DNA of 64,000 nt from Bradyrhizobium sp. JYMT SZCCT0180 (GTDB taxonomy: Bacteria > Pseudomonadota > Alphaproteobacteria > Rhizobiales > Xanthobacteraceae). The notes beneath the pieces are model-generated. The model saw only the letters and a program-made list of their open reading frames with translations. It did not search any database and was not told where the DNA came from. Numbering within the stretch: the stretch's first letter is position 1; each line of letters starts with the position of its first letter. The stretch lies in contig NZ_JAFCLZ010000006.1 of assembly GCF_018130165.1 (NCBI RefSeq), forward strand, positions 248,001-312,000. Reading direction: 5' to 3'. Shown piece after piece: positions 1 to 7,286 of the stretch. The position numbers and the translations under genes are program-made.

Positions 1-927
1 CTGGTTGGTCAGCATCTGCGAGATCGTCTCCGGCTTGAGCAGCGTGTTGCCGCCTGGCAAAAGGCTCCGGATCAGCGCCACCATGTCGGGCAGCGTGGTG
101 ACCAGACCGCCGCCACCGTCGAACCGCGCGACCGGGCGCAAATACGCGCCGGGGTAGGGCGCTTTCTCCGATCGCGTCAGCCCGGGCTTCAGGGGCTCCA
201 TCAGATCGGCGCCGACGTAATAGGCGACAAGCCGGCCGTGATCCTTCTCCGGTACCACGAAGCCGGTGTCGACCATGCCGAGCGGATCGAAGATGCGGCT
301 CTTGACGAAGACGTCGAACGGCTGGCCGCTGATGACCTCGACCAGTCGCGCCAGCACGTCGATGGCGACCGAATACTCCCACGACGTGCCGGGATGATAG
401 ATCAGCGGCAGATCCGCCAGCACATCGACCATGTCGGCGAGCGTCGTCGTGGGGTTGAGCACGCCGCGCTCGGTGTAGGCCTTGAAGATGGTGCTGCCGG
501 GATCGAAATAGCCGTAGCTCAGTCCTGAACTATGGCTCATCAGATGGCGGATGGTGATCGGCGACTTGGCCGGCTCGGTGTCGTCGAGCGACGTCGCGCC
601 GGGGCGCAGCACCTTCCGGTTCGCGAACTGCCGGATGTACTTTTCGACCGGATCGTCCAGCTTGAGCCGGCCTTCCTCCATCAGCAGGAGCGCGGCGCTG
701 GAGGTCACCAATTTCGTATTGGAGAACGCACGGAAGATGTGGTCGGGGCGGAGCGCCGTCTGCGCTTCCTTGTCGGCCCAGCCGACGCAGTTGACGTCCA
801 CCAGATCGCGGCCGACCAGGACCGCGGACGACACGCCGGCCAGAATGTTGCCGTCGATATAGCGCTGCATCGCGGCGTGGGCCGGTTTGAAGTCGTAACC
901 CTTGGCGGTCACCGTCAAGTCTTCCAT
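1..927 (-). CDS. Serine hydrolase, beta-lactamase/class C esterase family (C-terminus beyond the window)
   Basis: Reading leftward from the ATG at 925-927 gives an open frame of 309 codons that runs off the left edge, so the 3' part is missing. The protein has the SxxK motif of serine beta-lactamases and penicillin-recognising esterases (S-N-T-K, residues 69-72) and a tyrosine motif Y-S-V near residue 185 after W-E. It also has the family signatures HLMSHSSGL (about 128-136) and FDGGGGLVTT. No signal peptide is apparent, which favours a cytoplasmic EstB-like esterase or hydrolase over a periplasmic resistance beta-lactamase. The substrate cannot be read from the sequence. It points the same way as the TetR gene upstream, 89 bases away, so the two could be co-transcribed. 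Confidence 0.85.
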   Translation of the reverse strand, partial: MEDLTVTAKGYDFKPAHAAMQRYIDGNILAGVSSAVLVGRDLVDVNCVGWADKEAQTALRPDHIFRAFSNTKLVTSSAALLLMEEGRLKLDDPVEKYIRQFANRKVLRPGATSLDDTEPAKSPITIRHLMSHSSGLSYGYFDPGSTIFKAYTERGVLNPTTTLADMVDVLADLPLIYHPGTSWEYSVAIDVLARLVEVISGQPFDVFVKSRIFDPLGMVDTGFVVPEKDHGRLVAYYVGADLMEPLKPGLTRSEKAPYPGAYLRPVARFDGGGGLVTTLPDMVALIRSLLPGGNTLLKPETISQMLTNQ

Positions 928-1016
928 GGTGTTTCCTTGCTTGCGCCGTTTGTTTGGCTGTCGTTCCCAGCGTTAGCAGGGACGGCGATAGAGGGTCAAC
1001 GCGCGCTGATCTGTGG

Positions 1017-1598
1017 CTATTGCGCAGTCTCCCCGCCGCCGACTTTCACCCCGGCATGCCTGAGCAACACCGTTGCGGCTTCTTTCGCCGCCCGCGCCAT
1101 CGCCGGATCGTTGCGAACCAGATCTTGCGCGATGCAGCCGTCGACGAGGACGGCCAATTGCGTTGCCAGCGCCTCGGCATTCCCGACGCCAATCTGCAGC
1201 AGCAAATCGCGAAACCAGAGACGGCGGCTTTCCTTGAACGCGATTGCGATCTTGCGGACGGATTTATCCTCGCTGCCGAGTTCGGCCACCGCGTTGACGA
1301 ACGGGCAGCCGCGAAAATCCTTGGCTGCAAAACGCCGCTCCAACGCATCGAAGGTGCCGAGAATCTGTTCGACCGGCGGCTTCTCGGACGGGCGCGGCTG
1401 CACGAAGCGGCGTGCCAGATAGGCCGAGATCAACGCATCCTTGGATGGGAAGTGGTTGTACAGCGTGCGCTTGCTGATGCCGATTTCGGCCGCGATCGTG
1501 TCGACGCCGACCGCACGAATCCCCTGCAGATAGAACAGCCTATCCGCGGTTTCGAGAATCCGGTCCTTCATGTCCGGTTTGGCGGGCAGGGGTGCCAT
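1017..1598 (-). CDS. TetR/AcrR family transcriptional regulator
   Basis: This 193-residue protein has an N-terminal TetR helix-turn-helix (residues about 11-57), including GIRAVGVDTIAAEIGISKRT followed by the recognition helix LYNHFPSK. The C-terminal ligand-binding half contains FRGCPFVNAVAEL, a pattern common in TetR proteins of the AcrR/YxaF type. The gene is divergent from the MFS transporter at 1733. A perfect palindrome lies between them at 1652-1667. The simplest inference is a local repressor of the transporter, and perhaps of itself and the downstream serine hydrolase. The ligand is unknown. Confidence 0.9.
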   Translation of the reverse strand: MAPLPAKPDMKDRILETADRLFYLQGIRAVGVDTIAAEIGISKRTLYNHFPSKDALISAYLARRFVQPRPSEKPPVEQILGTFDALERRFAAKDFRGCPFVNAVAELGSEDKSVRKIAIAFKESRRLWFRDLLLQIGVGNAEALATQLAVLVDGCIAQDLVRNDPAMARAAKEAATVLLRHAGVKVGGGETAQ

Positions 1599-1651
1599 GC
1601 GCGTGCGCGATATCCTTCAGCCTTGACAGCAGACGGCCCTTATAGCCTTGT

Positions 1652-1667
1652 TACACAGGTCTGTGTA
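1652..1667. promoter_or_regulatory. Putative TetR operator, perfect inverted repeat
   Basis: The arms TACACAG and CTGTGTA are perfect reverse complements separated by two bases (GT). The site lies 53 bases upstream of the TetR start and 65 bases upstream of the MFS start. Size, symmetry and placement between divergent genes fit a TetR-family operator. Binding is inferred, not shown. Confidence 0.6.
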
Positions 1668-1732
1668 CCTAAATCAGACCGCAAACGCAGGACGCGGCTT
1701 TTGAATCGCGGCCGCTAGGGAGAATAAAAACA

Positions 1733-2965
1733 ATGGCCCTGCTGCAAATCCTGCGTCCAACACTCCCGATCCTGATCGGTGCCTCCGTGATGCTGACCCT
1801 GAGCATGGGCCTGCGGCAGAGCTTTGGTATTTTCATGCAGCCGCTGACGAAGGACATCGGCATTTCGGTGTCGGACTTCACGTTGGCGCTGGCCGTGCAA
1901 AATCTCGCCTGGGGATTCCTGCAGCCGATCGCCGGCGCCATGACGGTGCGCTACGGCTTCCGCCCGATCATGATCGTGGGCACGCTGATGTACATCGTCG
2001 GCCTTGCCCTGATGGCGACCGCGCACGGGATGATCCCGATCCTGATCGGCGCGGGCGTGCTGATCGGCGCTTCGCTCGCCTGCACCGCCAATGCGATCGC
2101 GATGTCGGTTGCCGCGCGCGCCGTGCCCGCTACCGTGCGCAGCACCGTGATGGGCATGGTCTCGGCGGCGGGGTCGCTCGGGGCTCTGGTCTCGGCGCCG
2201 ATCGGGCAGCTGTTGAACGAGGGTTTTGGCTGGCGCGTCGGCGTCGCCGGCTTTGTGATCCTGTCGCTGTTCATGCTGCCGGCGGCCTGGTATGCGGGCA
2301 GGGCCGACAAGATCCCGCTGCCGCCCAAGGCCGCCGACGACATCGGCGACGCTTCGGCTTCGACCGCCGCCAAGATCGCGTTCGGCAACGCATCGTTCGT
2401 GGTGATGACCTGCGCCTATTTCGTCTGCGGCATGCAGCTGGTGTTCCTCACCACGCATCTGCCGTCCTATCTTTTGATCTGCGGCCTTGATCCGATGCTG
2501 AGCGCGCAGACGCTCGGCATGATCGGCGGCTTCAACGTGCTGGGCAGCCTGTTCTTCGGCTGGGCCGGCCAGCGCTGGAACAAGCTGGCGCTGCTCGGCG
2601 GCATCTACATTTTCCGTTCGATCGCGCTCGCCTGGTATTTCATGCTGCCGGCAACGCCGGCAACCACGCTGCTGTTCGGCGCGATCATGGGGTTCCTCTG
2701 GATGGGTGTCGGCCCGCTGGTTGCGGGCGCCGTCGCCGAAATGTTCGGCCTGAAATGGCAGGCGATGATTCAGGGCCTAGCCTTCATGAGCCACCAACTC
2801 GGCTCGTTCCTCGGCGCTTACGGCGGAGGGCTGATCTACGACCAGCTCGGCTCCTACACCATGGCGTGGCGGATCGGTGTCGCGCTGGGACTTGCGGGCG
2901 GCATCATCCAGGTCGCGTTCGCGCTGATCAGGCCAAGCGAGCCGCCAATGGTCGCTGCGAGATAG
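1733..2965 (+). CDS. MFS transporter
   Basis: The 410-residue protein has about twelve hydrophobic segments and matches the major facilitator fold. An A-motif-like loop (VRYGFRPIMIVG) sits between helices 2 and 3. The N-terminus (TLPILIGASVMLTLSMGLRQ, continuing into SFGIF) resembles the oxalate/formate antiporter-like and monocarboxylate-like MFS group. AGGGAG precedes the ATG. It is an inner-membrane carrier divergent from a TetR gene, so a drug or small-organic-acid exporter or importer controlled by that repressor is plausible. The substrate cannot be assigned. Confidence 0.88.
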   Translation: MALLQILRPTLPILIGASVMLTLSMGLRQSFGIFMQPLTKDIGISVSDFTLALAVQNLAWGFLQPIAGAMTVRYGFRPIMIVGTLMYIVGLALMATAHGMIPILIGAGVLIGASLACTANAIAMSVAARAVPATVRSTVMGMVSAAGSLGALVSAPIGQLLNEGFGWRVGVAGFVILSLFMLPAAWYAGRADKIPLPPKAADDIGDASASTAAKIAFGNASFVVMTCAYFVCGMQLVFLTTHLPSYLLICGLDPMLSAQTLGMIGGFNVLGSLFFGWAGQRWNKLALLGGIYIFRSIALAWYFMLPATPATTLLFGAIMGFLWMGVGPLVAGAVAEMFGLKWQAMIQGLAFMSHQLGSFLGAYGGGLIYDQLGSYTMAWRIGVALGLAGGIIQVAFALIRPSEPPMVAAR

Positions 2966-3103
2966 CCAAAAAAGGACCTCGGCAAGCCGAGAGGGTTTGA
3001 GGGCATGCACGTCCAGCGCTGGCGCCGCGTAAGGCTCATAGCAGACCTTTACTATAGCTAGAGGTAGAGTATCTTGCTTGGCTTCTACTCCAAGGAGTGG
3101 ACG

Positions 3104-4078
3104 ATGAGCCGAGAGCTGTGGGCGACATATTCAGTGAGAGACCATCTCACACCACGTAACCTTGCCGTCGATGTTGTTCTGTTCGACCGGCTTGTGTTTC
3201 CCGTTCCGGCGGTCGGATATTTTCCGGACAATAGCGGGCCTCCCAACAAGAACGGTCCAGTCGACTGGAAACCTGATCTCGCGGAATGGGCACGGTGGGA
3301 GAAAGGAGGGTGGGATCCTGCCGCGCAGCACAAACTTCTAGACTTGCTAAGTCCTGTCATCCGCAGGGTGTCCTGGAATAGCGAGGGCAAAATGGAAGAC
3401 GAATACCGAGCGGAAGCTGCAAGGCTGGCTGCCCAAGGTGTTCCGGACTATGCCTTTGCTGCGACCCGAACGCTGTTGACGCGAGATTTGCCGGCTTACG
3501 TCGATGGCGTCGCGTTAGGACCCGCTTATCGCTCTTTCAAAGAATTCGAGAGTGAAGGCGGCAACCATACTCCCGGTGGAAGACAGGTCTTGCCTCGGCA
3601 GCTACTTGCCAACGTGCTCGCTGCGGAGCTTCTCGTTCCAGATGTCGACGACGACAAGCTTTCTGACGAAAAAATGCTAACCGAAGTAGTTGAATTTGTT
3701 ACCGGGGATGCAGAATTTCGGAAGCGACGCACGGCCTTCATCGATTGGCAGCAAAACTTCATCCGCGATGGCACGACGGATCGAGAGTCGATCGACCGTG
3801 CGGTCAAGGAAATGCGCGAGTTGGTGGATTCAACCAACACCGCCGCCAAAAAGTTGACGATAAGGAAAGTCGCCCGGAATCTTTTTCGGCTTGCGCCGTC
3901 AGCCCTCGGCGTTGCGGGTGCCGCGTTGGGTGGCGGACTCGAGTTTGCGGCGGGAGGCGTTTTTCTGTCAGTTGGGGCGATCGCGGTGGACGAAAAGGTC
4001 TTCAAATCCGCTGAACAGTTACAATCTCCAGCAGCCGCTTTTGTCCATGATGCGCGCCGTCGGTTCGGTTGGAAATAG
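3104..4078 (+). CDS. Hypothetical protein, 324 aa
   Basis: I do not recognise the family. The ATG at 3104 (MSRELWATYSV) is preferred over the one 30 bases upstream because AGGAG stands eight bases before it. The protein is mostly soluble and charged, with one glycine/alanine-rich hydrophobic stretch near the C-terminus (ALGVAGAALGGGLEFAAG) that could be a membrane or pore-like segment. Codon use is less GC-biased than in flanking genes, which suggests later acquisition. It stands alone between the MFS gene and rpmG. Function is unknown. Confidence 0.75.
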   Translation: MSRELWATYSVRDHLTPRNLAVDVVLFDRLVFPVPAVGYFPDNSGPPNKNGPVDWKPDLAEWARWEKGGWDPAAQHKLLDLLSPVIRRVSWNSEGKMEDEYRAEAARLAAQGVPDYAFAATRTLLTRDLPAYVDGVALGPAYRSFKEFESEGGNHTPGGRQVLPRQLLANVLAAELLVPDVDDDKLSDEKMLTEVVEFVTGDAEFRKRRTAFIDWQQNFIRDGTTDRESIDRAVKEMRELVDSTNTAAKKLTIRKVARNLFRLAPSALGVAGAALGGGLEFAAGGVFLSVGAIAVDEKVFKSAEQLQSPAAAFVHDARRRFGWK

Positions 4079-4139
4079 ACGGCCTCGCGGGGCACCATTG
4101 GGCTGCGGCCATCGCTCGCGCTCGCATCTGCAGAATCAA

Positions 4140-4164
4140 AACGGGGCCCGAAAAGGGCCCCGTT
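4140..4164 (-). terminator. Rho-independent terminator of rpmG
   Basis: A 10-base-pair GC-rich stem (4140-4149 with 4155-4164) and a five-base loop lie about 29 bases past the rpmG stop. On the leftward strand a short T-run (TTTTG) follows, so termination may be moderate. It may also serve the convergent hypothetical gene ending at 4078. Confidence 0.7.
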
Positions 4165-4192
4165 CAAAACAAGTCAGCAGCGTTTCGAACGC

Positions 4193-4360
4193 TTACTTGA
4201 TCTTCGATTCCTTGAACTCGACGTGCTTGCGCGCGACCGGGTCGTACTTCTTCTTGACCAGCTTGTCGGTCATGGTGCGCGAATTCTTCTTGGCGACGTA
4301 GTAGAAGCCGGTGTCCGCCGTGGAAACGAGCTTGACCTTGATGGTGACCGCTTTGGCCAT
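4193..4360 (-). CDS. rpmG: 50S ribosomal protein L33
   Basis: The 55-residue protein starts [19 protein letters not shown] and ends [11 protein letters not shown], the classic bacterial L33 with the motif [15 protein letters not shown]. It lacks the two CxxC pairs, so it is the zinc-independent form. A longer frame starts at 4423, but the extra 21 residues are not part of L33. The start at 4358-4360 gives the standard length. It is a component of the large ribosomal subunit near the E site. It is followed by a hairpin terminator. Confidence 0.97.
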   Translation of the reverse strand: MAKAVTIKVKLVSTADTGFYYVAKKNSRTMTDKLVKKKYDPVARKHVEFKESKIK

Positions 4361-4485
4361 GTTCAAAACCCTTGATGTGTGAAAATCGGGTGCCAGCCAA
4401 ATCGGCCCGCATTTGTGCGGCAACCTAGCTTCTGATCGCCCAAAGTCAAGGTTTTCAGCGGCGAATCCGGTCCAAATCCGGGCAA

Positions 4486-5811
4486 TTAACCCTCAAAGAA
4501 CCGGTTTTTCGGCCTCGGCAGCCCCAAATTCTCGCGGAGGGTCTTGCCTTCGTATTCTTTACGGAAAATCCCGCGCTTTTGCAGTTCCGGCACCACCTTG
4601 TCGACGAAATCGTCGAGGCCGGCGGGCAGGAACGGGAACATGATGTTGAAACCGTCGCTGCCGCGGCTGGTCAGCCATTCCTCCATCTGGTCGGCGATCG
4701 TCACCGGGGTGCCGACGAAGGAGAGCCCACCATAGCCGCCGACGCGCTGGGCGAGCTGACGCACGGTCAGCTTGTCGCGCGCCGCGACATCGACCAGGCG
4801 CTGGCGGCCGCTCTTGCTGGCGTTGGTTTCGGGAATCGGCGGCAACTGGCCGTCGGGATCGAAACCGGAGGCGTCGGTGCCGAGCTGAACCGACAGCGAG
4901 GCGATCGCGCTGTCGTAATGCACCATGCTGTCGAGCTTTGCGCGCTTCTCCTTTGCCTCATCGACGCTGTCGCCGACCACGACGAAGGCACCCGGCAGGA
5001 TGACGAGATGCTCGGGGTTGCGGCCGATCTTTTCCATCCGGCCCTTGATGTCGGCGTAGAGTTTTTGGGCATCGGCGAGAGAGCCGCCGCCGGTGAACAC
5101 GGCTTCCGCGGTCTCTGCCGCCAGCTGCCGGCCGTCGTCGGAGGCGCCGGCCTGCACGATCAGCGGCCAGCCCTGCACGGGGCGGGCGATGTTAAGAGGC
5201 CCGCGGACGCTGAGATATTTTCCCTTGTGATTGAGCACGTGCATTTTGGTGGGATCGAAATAGAGGCCGGATTCGACGTCGCGCACGAAGGCATCGTCGG
5301 CAAACGAATCCCACAGGCCGGTAACGACGTCATAGAATTCACGCGCCCGCTTGTAGCGCTCGGCATGCTCCATATGGTCGTCGAGCCCGAAATTCAGCGC
5401 GGCGTCCGGATTGGAGGTGGTGACGATATTCCACCCCGCGCGCCCATTGCTGATGTGATCGAGCGAAGCGAAACGGCGCGCGACATGATAGGGCTCGTCG
5501 AACGTGGTCGAACCGGTCGCGATCAGCCCGATATGTTCGGTGGCGCCGGCCAGCGCCGACAACAGCGTGAACGGTTCGAACGAGGTCACGGTGTGGCTGC
5601 GCTTGAGCGCATTGACCGGCATGTTCAGCACGGCCAGATGATCGGCCATGAAGAAGGCGTCGAATTTTCCGGCTTCGAGTTTCTGGATCAGTTTCTTGAT
5701 ACGCGGGAAACTGAAATTGGCGTCCGGCCAAGCCCCCGGATAGCGCCACGCGCCGGTGTGGATAGAGACCGGCCGCATGAACGCGCCGAGCTTGAGTTGC
5801 CGTTGTGCCAT
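4486..5811 (-). CDS. LLM-class flavin-dependent monooxygenase (NtaA/SnaA/DszA family)
   Basis: The 441-residue protein begins [11 protein letters not shown] and carries the bacterial-luciferase-like TIM barrel of the NtaA/SoxA/DszA/SnaA group. Visible signatures are [48 protein letters not shown] and the C-terminal [14 protein letters not shown]. Such enzymes use FMNH2 supplied by a separate reductase to oxidise sulfonates, chelators or sulfur heterocycles. No reductase gene is adjacent. The frame extends upstream to 5874, but family members start at the chosen site and a purine-rich stretch precedes it. Substrate is unknown. Confidence 0.88.
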   Translation of the reverse strand: MAQRQLKLGAFMRPVSIHTGAWRYPGAWPDANFSFPRIKKLIQKLEAGKFDAFFMADHLAVLNMPVNALKRSHTVTSFEPFTLLSALAGATEHIGLIATGSTTFDEPYHVARRFASLDHISNGRAGWNIVTTSNPDAALNFGLDDHMEHAERYKRAREFYDVVTGLWDSFADDAFVRDVESGLYFDPTKMHVLNHKGKYLSVRGPLNIARPVQGWPLIVQAGASDDGRQLAAETAEAVFTGGGSLADAQKLYADIKGRMEKIGRNPEHLVILPGAFVVVGDSVDEAKEKRAKLDSMVHYDSAIASLSVQLGTDASGFDPDGQLPPIPETNASKSGRQRLVDVAARDKLTVRQLAQRVGGYGGLSFVGTPVTIADQMEEWLTSRGSDGFNIMFPFLPAGLDDFVDKVVPELQKRGIFRKEYEGKTLRENLGLPRPKNRFFEG

Positions 5812-5940
5812 CGCCCCGTTTCCGTGTTCGTTGGTGTTGGGGAAAGAGATAGGCATGGCAGGTGGTTGCGCCATCGGCGGCAGGCAGAAGAATTTTGCAA
5901 TTTAAGGGATGGGGGGAGAAGGATTCGACGCCGCCAATAC

Positions 5941-6053
5941 CGTCATTGCGAGCGAAGCGAAGCAATCCATCGCGCGGCGCAGACGGATAGATGGATTGCT
6001 TCGTCGCTATGCTCCCTTGCGCAAACGCTTTGCGTTTGTCGCAGGCAATGACG
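5941..6053. repeat. Palindromic intergenic repeat (REP/BIME-like)
   Basis: Outer arms CGTCATTGC (5941-5949) and GCAATGACG (6045-6053) are complementary. Inner arms AGCAATCCAT (5961-5970) and ATGGATTGCT (5991-6000) are also complementary, and CAAACGC/GCGTTTG form a third hairpin around 6022-6038. From memory this is a common dispersed element in Bradyrhizobium and Rhodopseudomonas intergenic DNA. It lies between the monooxygenase gene and the NUDIX gene. Confidence 0.85.
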
Positions 6054-6069
6054 GGGAGAGAGCCGGGCC

Positions 6070-6808
6070 CTACGCCCCCAGCACGTCCTTTTGCATCTTG
6101 CCGCCGTAGAAGTGGAAGAACGGCACCGGGGCGTCGTGGCGCAGCGGGCCGGTGGCGAGGCGGCGGTCGAGTTCGGCGAGCACGGTTCTTGGTCATGGCA
6201 TGCGCATCGGCGAGCGGTTTCGAGCCGATCTCGACCCAGACCAGCTCCACCAGTTCGGCATCGGCGTGGATCACGCCCTCGACCTTGTGGGCGATGGCGG
6301 AAGCGTCGGCGGTGAAGAATCGGGTGTCGAAACGACGGACGCGGCCGGGCGGGGTGATCGCGCGTGCGATCAGGAACAGGCTGGACGGATCAGGCAGCAG
6401 GCCGGCATCCGAGAACGGCTGCCAGGCGCCTTCGAGTTTTACGGGCTTTTCGACCTTGCGGCCGAGGCAGAGTCCGGTCTCTTCGCAGGCCTCGCGGATC
6501 GCCGCAACCGCCAGCGCACGTGCGCGCGACGGCGCGATCTTCGGGCTGCCCTTCAGCAGATTGGCTTCGAGCTCGCCGGTGATGGGTGCGGCAACGGGAA
6601 TGCGGTTGTCAGCCTTGTCGACGCGGCCGCCGGGGAAAACATATTTGCCGGGCATGAACACCACATTGTCGTGGCGTTTGCCGACCAGCACCTTCGGCTT
6701 GTCGCCGCTCCGGTCGATCAGGATCAGCGTCGCGGCATCCTTTGGTCGAAAATAGGGATGGTGATCGGCTTCTTTTCCTTCGACGATTGCAGGCGCTGCT
6801 TCGGTCAT
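6070..6808 (-). pseudogene. NUDIX hydrolase gene with a C-terminal frameshift
   Basis: The N-terminal part reads as a NUDT7/NUDT19-like NUDIX hydrolase: FRPKDAATLILIDR, the VFMPGKYVFPGGRVD segment, and a NUDIX helix AAIREACEETGL. After DAHAMTK the reading frame breaks at about 6186-6190, where one extra base seems present (GGTTCTTGG on the + strand instead of GGTCTTGG). The continuation in the shifted frame is clear: VLAELDRRLATGPLRH, then VPFFHFYGGKMQKD, ending at the TAG at 6070-6072. Unshifted, the frame runs on through the repeat into the monooxygenase gene, giving a spurious 489-residue product. The catalytic core is intact. Cause may be real mutation, recent decay or an assembly error. 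Confidence 0.8.
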
Positions 6809-6845
6809 TCCATCCCCGTTCGGTCTTTTGTTGTTTTTGGTTTAG

Positions 6846-7286
6846 CTAGACCGGCGGAATGTCGCTAGGGGCATTTTCGTCAAAGCCATGCATACGCAGC
6901 GCCCATTGGAAACCGACCACGGCGCCCTTGACCGGTTGCAGCAGCAACAGCGACGAGAGGAAGGTGAAGGGCAGGTAGATAGCCATTTGCAGCCAGATCG
7001 CCGGCGAATAATTGGTTTCCACCCACAGCACGACCGGTACCACGATATGGCCGACGATGACGATCACGAGATAGGCCGGCAAATCATCGGCGCGGTGCGG
7101 CGTGTAATCGAGCCCGCAGGTCTTGCAGTGGTCGTCGACCTTCAGGAACGCCCGAAACAGCTTGCCTTCGCCGCAGCGCGGGCAGCGGCACATGAAGCCG
7201 CGCTTCATCGCAGTCCAGAGGTCGCGCTTTTCGCCCTTCACGGATTCCCTGGTCCAGACTGTCGTCGCGGGGTTCACCGTTTCCAT
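6846..7286 (-). CDS. DUF983 family membrane protein
   Basis: The 146-residue protein has an N-terminal zinc-ribbon-like region with two cysteine pairs (CPRCGEGKLF and CKTCGLDY), followed by two transmembrane helices (about residues 70-90 and 97-117). This is the layout of DUF983 proteins, which are widespread in Alphaproteobacteria and have no established function. Its start overlaps the 3' end of rnr by 13 bases, indicating one transcript topA-rnr-DUF983 and translational coupling. Confidence 0.9.
   Translation of the reverse strand: METVNPATTVWTRESVKGEKRDLWTAMKRGFMCRCPRCGEGKLFRAFLKVDDHCKTCGLDYTPHRADDLPAYLVIVIVGHIVVPVVLWVETNYSPAIWLQMAIYLPFTFLSSLLLLQPVKGAVVGFQWALRMHGFDENAPSDIPPV

Noticed and set aside
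5339..6808. A 489-codon leftward open frame spanning NUDIX gene, repeat and monooxygenase
   Set aside because: Only the first 200 codons are NUDIX; the rest is read out of frame after a one-base insertion and overlaps a real gene.
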